A stretch of DNA of 64,000 nucleotides from Anaerobacillus arseniciselenatis (GCF_001865995.1 NZ_MLQQ01000018.1:248001-312000); one strand, 5' to 3'; positions 25,642 to 34,150 are shown, numbered from the stretch's first letter. Translations and numbers: made by a program. Notes: generated by a model from the letters alone, not told the origin.

Positions 25642-26032
25642 CTAAATACACTCCTTTTAATAAGTGGGTTGCGTCACTATTTCACCTCCCTTAAAGGATG
25701 AGACGATAAAACGTTTTAATATCAACGTATACCATATTTAATTCAAAAGACCTAAATGTGTATAGTGAGGCAGTTGAGGTTTTTCAAAAAAAAACTACAA
25801 TTTTTGTTTAAATAAAAAGATGGGTATTCGGGCAAGTAATATGCCTTGGTAGTTTATAAAGTGTTCGTTAATTGGCTAGTAGAAAGATGTAAAGGAACTA
25901 TAGCTTAATAGGGTACAGGTGTTTATAACCGTTTTTAACAATATTATTCATATAGTAGGAAATACTGTGGTGGGTCGTAGATTTGTGATAAGATTAATAG
26001 CATAGAAATACAGAGAAGGACTGATTACTAGT
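25642..26032. other. Intergenic region between divergent genes
   Basis: This gap holds the leaders of the chemoreceptor (minus) and the reductase gene (plus). It is AT-rich. I see no reading frame, clear promoter pair or repeat that I would defend. Confidence 0.4.
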
Positions 26033-27091
26033 ATGAACGTATTCATTACCGGAGCTACAGGATTTTTAGGAACTGAACTCGTAAAACGTTTAGTGAACGA
26101 GGGACATAATGTCTATTTATTAATCCGCAATCGTAAAAAAGCTAATAGTTTACTAGAAAAGATAAATTTTGAGCAGCAAAAGCATGTAAACTTTTATGAA
26201 GGAGAACTAACTTCTGAAAAATTAGGCTTAAGCTCTAATGACTTAATAGATTTAAAAAATAATATCGATATTATTTTCCATACGGCAGCTTATTTATCGT
26301 TTGATGACTCTTTAAGAGATGATATTTTTAACGTTAATGTCGAGGGGACGAGACAAGTATTAAATTTTGCTCAAACGATCGACTGTAAAAAGTTTATTCA
26401 TGTCAGTACGGCTTATACTTTAGGGAATCGTACGTTAGGTAAAGAGGAACTTTATCCTTTGGATTCGGAATTTATTAATGCGTATGAAGAAAGTAAATGT
26501 CACGCTGAACACCTTGTCATGTCGTATGGAAACTATTTTGACGTCACGATTATGCGTCCAGCAATTATTGTCGGTGATTCTAAAACTGGACAAGCAAACA
26601 CAACCTTTGGTTTATATGGCGTCTTGAAAACGATTCAGTTGTTAAAGCGTCGAGCAAAGAAAGAAGGCTATGAAACGGATGTTCGTTTGTTAATGAATAA
26701 AGCAACTGTATCTAATTTAGTTCCTGTTGATTATGTGATAGATTCGCTTGTACTAGGGATGTATTACAGCAAAACAAAAACTATTTATCATATTACGAAT
26801 AGTCAACCGCCGACGAACGAATTGGTCGTTGATGTTGCTAAAGATGTCCTCGAATATCAGTCGATTTCATTAGCGAGCGAAAGTGAAATCCCTAGTTTTA
26901 CACCACTAGAGGCAACGATTAATAAATCACTTCACATGTTTAAAGATTATTTAAACCGAACGATTCAATTTGATGATGAAAATATGAGAGAGTTGTTACG
27001 ATATCATAGTGTTAGCACTTTGGACATGGATGAAGGAATGCTTTATCGGATTATTAGTGGTTTTGAAAATAAAAATCTTGTTTTGAAATAA
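26033..27091 (+). CDS. NAD(P)-dependent reductase/epimerase (extended SDR, thioester-reductase-like)
   Basis: A 352-residue extended short-chain dehydrogenase. The Rossmann motif TGATGFLG is at 7-14, HVSTAYT supplies the Ser/Thr, and YEESKCHAE the YxxxK catalytic pair. The order and the RPAIIVGDSKTG segment fit the NAD-binding_4 (fatty acyl-CoA/thioester reductase-like) group. The substrate is unknown. GAAGGA lies before the ATG. Alone, followed by a palindromic repeat. Confidence 0.78.
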   Translation: MNVFITGATGFLGTELVKRLVNEGHNVYLLIRNRKKANSLLEKINFEQQKHVNFYEGELTSEKLGLSSNDLIDLKNNIDIIFHTAAYLSFDDSLRDDIFNVNVEGTRQVLNFAQTIDCKKFIHVSTAYTLGNRTLGKEELYPLDSEFINAYEESKCHAEHLVMSYGNYFDVTIMRPAIIVGDSKTGQANTTFGLYGVLKTIQLLKRRAKKEGYETDVRLLMNKATVSNLVPVDYVIDSLVLGMYYSKTKTIYHITNSQPPTNELVVDVAKDVLEYQSISLASESEIPSFTPLEATINKSLHMFKDYLNRTIQFDDENMRELLRYHSVSTLDMDEGMLYRIISGFENKNLVLK

Positions 27092-27103
27092 GGTTTAAGG
27101 TTA

Positions 27104-27206
27104 ATGAATTTCATGATTTAATATTGTCTCCATTAAGTAACTATATGTAATTGCTCGCAATTACATATAGTTTAATATGGCTCAACATAGGTAATTATGA
27201 AATTCA
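27104..27206 (-). repeat. Palindromic repeat (PAL), copy 5
   Basis: A 103-bp copy, minus orientation: TGAATTTCATGATTT, inner arms CTATATGTAATTGC and GCAATTACATATAG, then GGTAATTATGAAATTCACTC. It separates the reductase from the DUF1284 gene. Confidence 0.85.
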
Positions 27207-27243
27207 CTCAGGTTAATAGAAAAATCAAGCTTTTCAAAGGGGG

Positions 27244-27672
27244 ATGGGGGCAATCCGTACGTTACGCGGGCATCATTTATTATGTGTGCACGGTTTTCAA
27301 GGAATGGGCTATAGTGATGATTTTGTCAAGTTAATGGAGGCGATCGTCGCCGAAATTAGAAATGAACAGATAGATTTTCCAGTTCAGGTGGTAGCTAGCT
27401 TAGATGATGCCTGTGGTGCTTGCCCACATAACGGTGGTACCATTTGTATCTCAAGTGAAGGATCAGATCAACATGTGAAAACAATGGATCAAAAAGTCAT
27501 CGAGCATCTTCAACTACAAGCAGGAAAAACTTATCAAAAAAGTGATTTAATACAATTAACAGCTAAACGAGTCGAGCCTGATGATTTAGACCACTTATGC
27601 CACGGCTGTAGCTGGCTCTCTTACGGAGTTTGTAAAGCAGGAATAGCAAAATTAAATAAACTTAAGAGGTGA
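27244..27672 (+). CDS. DUF1284 family Cys-rich protein
   Basis: A 142-residue protein beginning RTLRGHHLLCVHGFQGMGYS with eight Cys, in the pairs GACPHNGGTIC and LCHGCSWLSYGVC. This pattern defines DUF1284, thought to bind an iron-sulfur cluster. AAAGGGGG directly precedes the ATG, so the spacing is tight. The next gene starts 6 bases after its stop, so the two form an operon. Function unknown. Confidence 0.8.
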   Translation: MGAIRTLRGHHLLCVHGFQGMGYSDDFVKLMEAIVAEIRNEQIDFPVQVVASLDDACGACPHNGGTICISSEGSDQHVKTMDQKVIEHLQLQAGKTYQKSDLIQLTAKRVEPDDLDHLCHGCSWLSYGVCKAGIAKLNKLKR

Positions 27673-27677
27673 TTTGA

Positions 27678-28556
27678 TTGAAGACGCCAAAAGATTTAGT
27701 TGCTACATTTTCGATTGTCGGTTTTGATCCGGAGACCGAAGAATTAGGAATTGCTGTACAATCGAAATTTTTAGGAGTAGGAGCGGTTGTTCCTTGGGCT
27801 GCGGCAGGTGTTGGTGCTGTTGCAACCCAATCATACGCGAACACTACATACGGACCAAAGGGGCTTGAATTAATGGCTTCCGGTAAAACCGCCCAAGAAG
27901 CGATCGATCATTTAATTGCTGCAGATGATGACCGGGCGTTACGCCAAGTAGGGATCGTTGACGCGAAAGGGAACGCTGCTACTTTTACAGGGGAAAAATG
28001 TTTTGACTGGGCTGGTGGTATGACTGGAAAACACTTTGCAGCGCAAGGAAATATCTTAGTTAGTGAAGCTACAGTGAAAGCAATGGCAACAACTTTTGAA
28101 ACAGCAACTGGTACATTAGCTGAACGCCTACTTGCAGCGTTAGATGCTGCCCAAGAAGCAGGAGGAGATTCTCGCGGAAAGCAATCAGCAGCACTTCTAG
28201 TTGTTAAAGAAGAAGGTGGTTATGGCGGTTTTAATGACCGTTCAATTGACCTACGTGTTGACGATCATCCTGACCCAATTAAAGAACTTATGCGTATTTA
28301 TGATTTGCAACAATTGTACTTTAGTAAACCAACAGAAGCTGATGTAGTTGAAATTAATGAAACGATCTTAATGGATATGAGTAAAGCGCTGGCTTCTTTA
28401 GGGTACTTAAAAGAACAAGTCGAGACGATCGAGGAGTTAACGAAAGGGCTAGACAATTTTATTTTAACTGAAAATTTTGAAGAACGTCAGCAACCTCAAG
28501 GGAAAATTGATCAAAAAGTGTTAAATTTCCTATTGAGTAAAAGTAGAATGTTATAG
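27678..28556 (+). CDS. DUF1028 family protein (Ntn-hydrolase fold)
   Basis: A 292-residue protein with FSIVGFDPETEELGIAVQSK at the N-terminus and GGDSRGKQSAALLVV in the middle, the hallmarks of DUF1028, which has an Ntn-hydrolase-like fold. The C-terminal third (from about 215) is the helical, putative peptidoglycan-binding extension seen in some members. TTG at 27678 follows AAGAGGTGA. It is likely an uncharacterised amidohydrolase; its partner is the DUF1284 gene just upstream. Confidence 0.82.
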   Translation: MKTPKDLVATFSIVGFDPETEELGIAVQSKFLGVGAVVPWAAAGVGAVATQSYANTTYGPKGLELMASGKTAQEAIDHLIAADDDRALRQVGIVDAKGNAATFTGEKCFDWAGGMTGKHFAAQGNILVSEATVKAMATTFETATGTLAERLLAALDAAQEAGGDSRGKQSAALLVVKEEGGYGGFNDRSIDLRVDDHPDPIKELMRIYDLQQLYFSKPTEADVVEINETILMDMSKALASLGYLKEQVETIEELTKGLDNFILTENFEERQQPQGKIDQKVLNFLLSKSRML

Positions 28557-28561
28557 CGTAT

Positions 28562-28594
28562 GGAACTTGGTTAAAAGGCCAAGTTCTTTTTTTT
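28562..28594 (+). terminator. Terminator after DUF1028 gene
   Basis: GAACTTGG pairs perfectly with CCAAGTTC and eight T follow. Confidence 0.9.
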
Positions 28595-28777
28595 GGTTAG
28601 GTTTGTGGAGGTTGGTGAGCCGAAAGTTGGAAAGTTGGAAAAGGAATACGGAATTATTACATGGAAGATGTTGATAGGTGTTTCATGGGGGGGCTTGATC
28701 ATATTAAGCAGGAAAATGGAGCATTGCTTTTGATTATGTTACGATTTAATTAACAACATAAAAGGAGTGTTAATGTT

Positions 28778-29902
28778 TTGAAATTAGTATCGATTGAACC
28801 AACACCGAGTCCTAATTCGATGAAAATAAATGTAGATGAAAGTCTTCCAAATAATGTTTCATACAATTTGAAAAAAGAAGATAAAGACGAGGCACCACTT
28901 TACTTAAAAAAAATACTAGAAATTGACGGTGTAAAAGGCGTGTATCAAGTGACTAACTTTATCGCCGTTGAAAGAAATGCAAAATTCGATTGGAAAGTCA
29001 TTTTGCCACAAGTACGAGAAGTTTTTGGTGAGGAAGCTGAAACTGTTGAGGATGAAAACGCTCCTAATGACAGTTTTGGTGAATTAAAAGTATTTGTTCA
29101 TATGTTCCGTGGTATTCCGATTCAAATTAAAATTGAAGACGGTGAAGGAGAGCAACGCTTTGGCTTACCGGACCGCTTTAAGGCAGCAATTTTAAGGGCC
29201 CAGTCAGCTAGCGATAATCTCGTAAAGGAACGGCAGTGGAAAGATTACGGGATCCGTTATGGTGAGGTTGAAGAAATTGCCGAAGAGGTGATTGAGGAAT
29301 TATCCGCAGCCTATGATATTGAGCGTTTAGAAAAACTTGTAGAGTCGGCATTTAAAAAAGAAGAAGAGCGTGTTAAAGTTGAAAAAATTACTACTGAAGA
29401 GGTAGTAGAAGCGTTTAAGAGTGATGATTGGAAAACGCGTTATGCTGCCCTGGAAAAAATGGATCCAAAAAAAGAAGATATTCCTTTGTTAGCGACTGCT
29501 TTGAGGGATGAGAATACGTCGATCCGTCGCCAAGCTGTCGTATTTTTAGGGATGATTGAAGATGATGACGTTTTACCATATTTATATGAGGGACTTAAGG
29601 ATCGTTCGGTGACAGTAAGAAGAACAGCTGGTGATTGTTTATCAGACATCGGAAGTCCTAAAGCAATACCGGCAATGATCGATGCATTGCAAGATAAAAA
29701 CAAACTTGTTCGTTGGCGTGCCGCGATGTTTTTATATGAAGTAGGCGACGATTCAGCATTAGAAGCATTAAAGACGGCAGTAGATGATCCTGAATTTGAA
29801 GTGAGTTTACAAATTAACATGGCGATTCAGCGCATTGAAAGTGGTGAAGAAGCTGCGGGATCTGTATGGCAGCAAATGACCAATGCAAGGAAGAAGGATT
29901 AA
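28778..29902 (+). CDS. Conserved virulence factor C family protein (NfuN plus HEAT repeats)
   Basis: A 374-residue protein. The N-terminal 90 residues (MKLVSIEPTPSPNSMKINVD) are the NifU/Nfu N-terminal domain; from about 210 there are HEAT/armadillo-like repeats (WKTRYAALEKMDPKKEDIPL, IRRQAVVFLGMIEDD, VRRTAGDCLSDIGSP, VRWRAAMFLYEVGDD). This is the CvfC/YpgR family; S. aureus CvfC affects virulence, the molecular role is unknown. TTG start after AAAGGAG. It lies 91 bases before a selenocysteine peroxiredoxin with no terminator between, so the three genes to 31225 probably form one operon. Confidence 0.85.
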   Translation: MKLVSIEPTPSPNSMKINVDESLPNNVSYNLKKEDKDEAPLYLKKILEIDGVKGVYQVTNFIAVERNAKFDWKVILPQVREVFGEEAETVEDENAPNDSFGELKVFVHMFRGIPIQIKIEDGEGEQRFGLPDRFKAAILRAQSASDNLVKERQWKDYGIRYGEVEEIAEEVIEELSAAYDIERLEKLVESAFKKEEERVKVEKITTEEVVEAFKSDDWKTRYAALEKMDPKKEDIPLLATALRDENTSIRRQAVVFLGMIEDDDVLPYLYEGLKDRSVTVRRTAGDCLSDIGSPKAIPAMIDALQDKNKLVRWRAAMFLYEVGDDSALEALKTAVDDPEFEVSLQINMAIQRIESGEEAAGSVWQQMTNARKKD

Positions 29903-29993
29903 AAAATTTCACTCCACGATTATTTATAACGTTTTTGGCGATAATAGTATTGTTAAGCTTCGAGCTAAAAATGTTATTGAAAGGGGAGTTATT

Positions 29994-30494
29994 ATGCCAA
30001 AAGGAGCGACAGAAACTAGTACGCTTAAAGTCGGTGATCAAGCACCTGATTTTACAGCGAAAGCTCATGGTGACCGCATGGTTTCGTTAAGTGACTATCG
30101 CGGAAAACAAAATGTGTTTTTATGCTTTTACCCTCTAGATTGGACACCTGTCTGAGGTGCGCAAATGCCTTCATACGAGGATGATCTTCCTCGCTTTGAA
30201 GAGTTTGATACCCAGGTCTTGGGTATAAGTGTCGATAGTGTTCATAGTCATGATGCATGGGCAAAATCGATTGGTGGATTATCGTATCCACTGTGTGCAG
30301 ATTTTTATCCACATGGAGAAATTGCTGAAAAATTCGGAGTTCTTCGTACAAATCCTGAGGAGCCAGCATATGGTGCGTCAGAACGGGCTTTATTTATTAT
30401 CGATAAAGAAGGAATTGTGCAGTGGATTGATGTACACCCGATTGGCGAGCAACCTGATAACGAAGAATTATTCGATGTATTACGTAAGCTATAA
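29994..30494 (+). CDS. Selenocysteine-containing peroxiredoxin (UGA at codon 54)
   Basis: A 166-residue thioredoxin-fold peroxidase read through an in-frame TGA at 30153-30155. Before it is FYPLDWTPV, after it GAQMPSYEDDLPRF: the peroxiredoxin active-site loop PxxxTxxC with Sec in place of the peroxidatic Cys. Downstream are GISVDSVHSHDAWAK and ASERALFIIDKEG, the latter with the conserved Arg. A second thiol is Cys in YPLCADFYP. ATG at 29994 has AAGGGGAG at the right distance. The hairpin after the UGA fits a bacterial SECIS. It should reduce peroxides quickly. Naive annotation would split or call it a pseudogene. Confidence 0.88.
30169..30201 (+). promoter_or_regulatory. SECIS-like hairpin of peroxiredoxin gene
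   Basis: CGAGGA (30176) pairs with TCCTCG (30188) around the loop TGATCT, and CTTCA (30169) with TGAAG (30197) below. The loop starts 26 bases after the UGA and has G as its second base. This agrees with the bacterial SECIS rules: loop 16-37 bases from the UGA and G in the first two loop positions. Confidence 0.75.
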
Positions 30495-30517
30495 AACAAA
30501 TAGTAGGGGGGCTGTGT

Positions 30518-31225
30518 ATGGAACTTTCTCGTAAAGCAATCCCATATACACCTAATGATAAACCATTACACGAAACAACGATTATGATCGTTTCAACATC
30601 TGGTGTTCATCTTACCGACCAAGAGCCTTATAACACTGATCCTTCAGAAGGAGACGCTACGTATCGAGTGATCCCGGGTGATGTCGACCCGAAAGATTTA
30701 ACGGTCACACATTCAGCACCGAAAGATCATTACAACACTGATTATCCGAAAGAGGATATTAACTGCGTTTTTCCGATTGACCGTTTACGTGAAATGGTCG
30801 ATGATGGTGATCTCGGTGGTGTCGCTGAAAAGCACATTACAATGATGGGCTACTCGATGAGATTAAACAAGATTAATAAAGAAACGATCCCCGCCCTTGT
30901 CAAAGAGGTAGTTCGCTCTAAAGCAGATGCTGTACTTTTAACAGCTGGCTGACCGCTTTGTCATCGCACTGTAGTTACAGTGCAGCGTGGAATTGAAGCA
31001 CAAGGCATTCCAACAGCATTGATTACTCTTGATGTGGAGCAATCAAGTTTGATGAGACCGCCGCGTGCAATTCACCCAATTGGCTTTAAATTTGGTCATT
31101 CTTTAGGTAAACCAAAAGACAAAGCGACACAAATGAAAGTTCTTCAAGTCGCATTAGAAGAATTAACGAAAAGACAAGAGCCAGGGAATATTCATGAGGT
31201 TGATTTTCCTAGCTATAAGCAATGA
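30518..31225 (+). CDS. Selenoprotein, GrdB/PrdB-like (UGA at codon 145, UxxC motif)
   Basis: A 235-residue protein of the glycine/sarcosine/betaine/D-proline reductase selenoprotein B-like family, read through TGA at 30950-30952. The flanks are ADAVLLTAG, then Sec-Pro-Leu-Cys, then HRTVVTVQRGIEAQGIPTAL, so the Sec forms a UxxC redox pair with Cys 148. Both sides lie in one frame with no other interruption. Conserved HxT segments and PRAIHPIGFKFGHSLG follow. No other glycine or proline reductase subunits are near, so classical Stickland reduction is unlikely here; a thiol-redox or detoxifying reductase is possible. GGGGGG precedes the ATG, 23 bases after the peroxiredoxin stop. Confidence 0.87.
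30966..30983 (+). promoter_or_regulatory. SECIS-like hairpin of GrdB/PrdB-like gene
   Basis: GCACTGT (30966) pairs perfectly with ACAGTGC (30977) around the loop AGTT. The loop begins 21 bases after the UGA and has G as its second base, again within the bacterial SECIS rules. Confidence 0.75.
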
Positions 31226-31228
31226 TTT

Positions 31229-31354
31229 AAAGAGGGTGGGACAAACCAAAGTGTCAGACACCGCTAGGCACCAAATATAGACATAGGATAAATCTGTACG
31301 TCTATATTTAGTAGGATCCTTGTTGTGTCAGACACTTTTGTCCCACCCTCTTTT
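31229..31354. repeat. 126-bp long hairpin after selenoprotein operon
   Basis: Outer arms AAAGAGGGTGGGACAAA and TTTGTCCCACCCTCTTT, then GTGTCAGACAC on both sides, then AAATATAGAC with GTCTATATTT. The whole folds on itself and ends in T-rich sequence, so it can terminate the operon. Its GTGTCAGACAC word, itself palindromic, and its size also fit a small mobile repeat. The rest of the gap to 31612 shows no gene. Confidence 0.8.
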
Positions 31355-31612
31355 GTACTTCCCATGACAGCTTTATCACCACTAAATCCTTCGTCATAAA
31401 ATTACCAATTTAACCCCGTACAAGACTAAATTACCTAACCAACAAACCAACTTTATAACGTTTTTCTTTTTGTTCAATAAAAGATATATTATAATTAGAG
31501 AGTCGAAATATAAAACGCTTTTCAAAAGGTTGTTACTTAATATTGAATTAAAAAGTAACAATATTTATGGAAGCTAAACATTAAACTATACATAGAGAGG
31601 GAGACGTTTGAA

Positions 31613-32461
31613 ATGAAAATTTTTATTTCTGCAGATATTGAAGGAGTAACTGGGGTTGCTACTAATCAACAATTAAAAGTAAATAGTGAATATCAACGTT
31701 TTCGTAAATTAATGACGCAAGATGTAAATGCTGCTGTAGAAGGCGCGTTTAACGGTGGAGCAACAGAAGTCGTAGTAGCGGATGGACATGGAAATATGTC
31801 TAACATTTTTATTGAAGATTTAGATCCAAGAGCTCGCCTTATCCAAGGGAGTAACAGAGTAATGTGTCAGCTGCAAGGTTTGGATGAAAGTTTTGATGCA
31901 ATTATGTTTGTCGGACATCACGGTCGTGAGAGTGGATCTGAAAAAACATTAATTAGCCATACATTAGCTGGTATTTGCGTAAACGAAATGAAGATCAACG
32001 GAAAAATTGTTGGTGAAACAGAAATGAATGCAATGGTTGCCGGTGATTTCAACGTACCAACGATCTTTATTTCTGGCGACGACGCTTACGTAGAAGAAGT
32101 AAGGGAAACGTTACCTGAAGTTGAGGCTGCCGTCGTAAAAAAGGGGGTCGACCGTTTTTCGGCCGAGCTTCTTCACCCTAAAGTAGCTCAACAACTTATT
32201 CGTGGAAAAGCAGAAGCTGCTGTAAAAAATATTGGTAACGCTTCGTCTTTAAAAATCGCTGGACCGATTACTATTGAAATTGAATTTAAAGGGACAAGCC
32301 AAGCATTAATGACAACAACGATCCCATCAGTAACTCAAATTGCTCCAAAAAGAATTACTTTCACTTGCGAAGATATGGTAACTGCTTATAAACATATGTG
32401 GGGCTGCGTCATTATTGCGATGACAGCAACAAATGGTGTGTTAGGACACGTAAATGCCTAA
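31613..32461 (+). CDS. M55 family D-aminopeptidase (DppA-like)
   Basis: A 282-residue zinc peptidase. SADIEG (Asp 7, Glu 9) at the N-terminus, VADGHGN (about 60) and FVGHHGR (about 104) are the DppA metal-binding motifs; KMLISHT is replaced here by KTLISHTLAG. B. subtilis DppA cleaves D-Ala-D-Ala or D-amino peptides and forms a decamer. GAGGGAG lies before the ATG. It is a single gene here, without the dpp transporter genes. Confidence 0.87.
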   Translation: MKIFISADIEGVTGVATNQQLKVNSEYQRFRKLMTQDVNAAVEGAFNGGATEVVVADGHGNMSNIFIEDLDPRARLIQGSNRVMCQLQGLDESFDAIMFVGHHGRESGSEKTLISHTLAGICVNEMKINGKIVGETEMNAMVAGDFNVPTIFISGDDAYVEEVRETLPEVEAAVVKKGVDRFSAELLHPKVAQQLIRGKAEAAVKNIGNASSLKIAGPITIEIEFKGTSQALMTTTIPSVTQIAPKRITFTCEDMVTAYKHMWGCVIIAMTATNGVLGHVNA

Positions 32462-32489
32462 AATTTAGTTGACCAAATCAAACTTTCAA

Positions 32490-32513
32490 TACAAACGGAC
32501 ATGTCCGTTTGTA
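32490..32513. other. 24-bp perfect palindrome
   Basis: TACAAACGGACA followed by its exact reverse complement, with no spacer. It shares the CGGACAT core with the repeats at 23.4 and 36.7 kb. It may be a dyad operator, a recombination scar or part of a terminator. Confidence 0.7.
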
Positions 32514-32542
32514 ACTAGCCCAATTTAAGAAGGGAATCAAAA

Positions 32543-32632
32543 ACAAAAGTGTCAGCGATCAGAAGGTGTTGAATACAGAGGAAATTAGTCTGTTTAATCG
32601 TACCCTTTGGTGAACTGACACTTTTGTGCATT
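32543..32632. terminator. Hairpin between convergent genes
   Basis: ACAAAAGTGTCAG pairs perfectly with CTGACACTTTTGT 59 bases away. It sits between the convergent M55 and 89-aa genes. The GTGTCAG word links it to the long hairpin at 31229. Confidence 0.6.
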
Positions 32633-32900
32633 ACTGACTTTTTGCAGAAATAGCTTTTACTTTATATTTTATGACACGATATACTTTTTTGGCGATGAGG
32701 AGCATATCAAAATTTTCACTGACTGGTGAATACATTTTTTCAAATTCCTGAGCATTTATAGGATACTGTTTACCGTTAGGTTCAGTAACTAAGTAATCTC
32801 CAGGATTACCTACAACACTTCCTTCTTCGGAATCGACGGTGATAGACTTTGTAAGTTTTACTGCATCTACCACGATCGGTTTTCTGCGATATCTAGCCAT
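32631..32900 (-). CDS. Hypothetical protein, phage-type KPVVIEA-like (89 aa)
   Basis: The protein begins MARYRRKPIVVDAVKLTKSI and has PGDYLVTEPNGKQYPINAQE and FEKMYSPVSE. This matches the shape of a small family common in Gram-positive phages (YRKKPVVIEA, GDWII, YPCKPDIFEKTY). The C-terminal extension is basic. GGAGGGG precedes the ATG. No other phage genes are near, so it is probably a domesticated single gene. Function unknown. Confidence 0.6.
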   Translation of the reverse strand: MARYRRKPIVVDAVKLTKSITVDSEEGSVVGNPGDYLVTEPNGKQYPINAQEFEKMYSPVSENFDMLLIAKKVYRVIKYKVKAISAKSQ

Positions 32901-33032
32901 TTCTATTCCCCTCCTTCTTACAAAACTTTCGGTGAAAGTAGTAGCTTAACTTATCACCTGTGTCGCAAGTCGTTAGTGTAAAATATCTGCCTAGGACAGC
33001 TTATTCATTTTAAGGGGAAAGAGTGACAACTA

Positions 33033-33161
33033 TTAGCTGGCTTTATACCGGTTATCCCATTTTACTCGCCATTTATTCCTTCTTTCATTTCTGTTCCCTT
33101 TATAAAGGTGCTTGTACTTTTTCCAATGTGTTTTCCATTCGTCTCTACGATTTGTTCTCAT
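33033..33161 (-). CDS. Small highly basic protein (42 aa)
   Basis: A frame too short for usual gene calls. AAAGGGG stands 9 bases before the ATG at 33161. The product MRTNRRDEWKTHWKKYKHLY and its tail are very rich in Arg, Lys and Trp. No family is recognised. The remaining gap (32901-33557) shows only this frame and a palindromic repeat; the plus-strand frame at 33112-33315 has no ribosome site. Confidence 0.4.
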   Translation of the reverse strand: MRTNRRDEWKTHWKKYKHLYKGNRNERRNKWRVKWDNRYKAS

Positions 33162-33340
33162 TTTTCATAACCCCTTTTTGATTGATCTTTACTCTTTAAA
33201 CAAATTCTGCAAACTGTTTGTCGAACCCTTTGACTTCCTTTGTCTTAATCCGTCTATTTATGCAACACTAAAAAATATTATCGAGTTTAATTATTTGATT
33301 TTCAATTTGGATTAAAGTAACCTTTTAACGACTAACTGAA

Positions 33341-33453
33341 TGAATTTCATAATTACGAAAAATGAGCCACATCAGGCAATATATAGTATGAGAATGGTTT
33401 TGACGCAACTATATATTGCTCTTAGTGGCGAGACTAATGAATTATGAAATTCA
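33341..33453 (+). repeat. Palindromic repeat (PAL), copy 6
   Basis: A 113-bp copy nearly identical to copy 1: TGAATTTCATAATTACG, GAGCCACATCA, inner CGCAACTATATATTG, AGTGGCGAGACTAATG and AATTATGAAATTCATT. It lies about 100 bases before the CtaM-like gene. Confidence 0.87.
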
Positions 33454-33557
33454 TTGAACTACATTTTCAAATAGATTTGATAGCCAATACTATGGTAAAT
33501 GTTTAAAACTGTACATTAGCAAGATTTTTAAGGAATAGGAATTTAGGAGGAAGACTA

Positions 33558-34085
33558 ATGGAGAGAAAGAAGAGGAATTATACTCCAGCAATTATTATAT
33601 TAACGATTATTATTAACGGTTTAGTCATCCTTTTGTCAGAAATGCCGAGACTTGATATTGATCCAGGTTTTGATGTCAAAATTTTGCCGCTCATTAATGC
33701 GATATTAAATACTTTCACGTTTTTATTTTTAATCGGTGCCACTTTTGCGATTTATAAAAAAAATATAAAGCTTCATACGAGATTTATTTATGCCGCTTTC
33801 ACAACAACCGCCTTGTTTTTAATCACTTATGTGGCACATCATGCGTTAAGTGAAGCAACGACATTCGGTGGAGAAGGGATAATGAGATTCATTTATTATT
33901 TTATTTTGATTACTCATATCGTTTTAGCTGCTGTAATCGTTCCATTAGCATTAGTGACGTTAGCACGGGGATTAAATATGGAAAATGAAAAGCATAAAAA
34001 AATTGCTAGATGGACGATGCCGCTCTGGTTATATGTCAGCTTAACGGGAGTACTCGTTTATATTTTTATTTCACCATATTACTAA
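33558..34085 (+). CDS. DUF420 membrane protein (CtaM/YozB-like)
   Basis: A 175-residue protein with five membrane helices and conserved His residues (KLHTRF, YVAHHAL, ITHIVLA, EKHKKIARW), which is the DUF420 pattern. CtaM (B. subtilis YozB) is needed for maturation of heme a3-type cytochrome oxidases. AGGAGG precedes the ATG. The next gene codes for a CuA-site lipoprotein, which supports a link to copper/heme oxidase biogenesis. A palindromic repeat lies between the two, so they are probably separate units. Confidence 0.82.
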   Translation: MERKKRNYTPAIIILTIIINGLVILLSEMPRLDIDPGFDVKILPLINAILNTFTFLFLIGATFAIYKKNIKLHTRFIYAAFTTTALFLITYVAHHALSEATTFGGEGIMRFIYYFILITHIVLAAVIVPLALVTLARGLNMENEKHKKIARWTMPLWLYVSLTGVLVYIFISPYY

Positions 34086-34150
34086 CGGAGAATAATCCTA
34101 AGGGGACGAATTATAAATTCATTCTCTTTTTTTGAAGTTATTTAATTGAG

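Noticed and set aside
25642..26032. Sigma-B promoter at GTTTAA...GGGTAT near 25806
   Set aside because: The spacer is about 10 bases, too short for sigma-B.
30153..30155. Peroxiredoxin as a pseudogene with a nonsense mutation
   Set aside because: TGA is exactly at the catalytic Cys, the frame stays open after it, a SECIS-like hairpin follows, and the next gene shows the same pattern.
33112..33315. Plus-strand 67-codon frame
   Set aside because: No ribosome site, Phe/Leu-rich AT-driven composition, and it opposes a better small frame on the minus strand.
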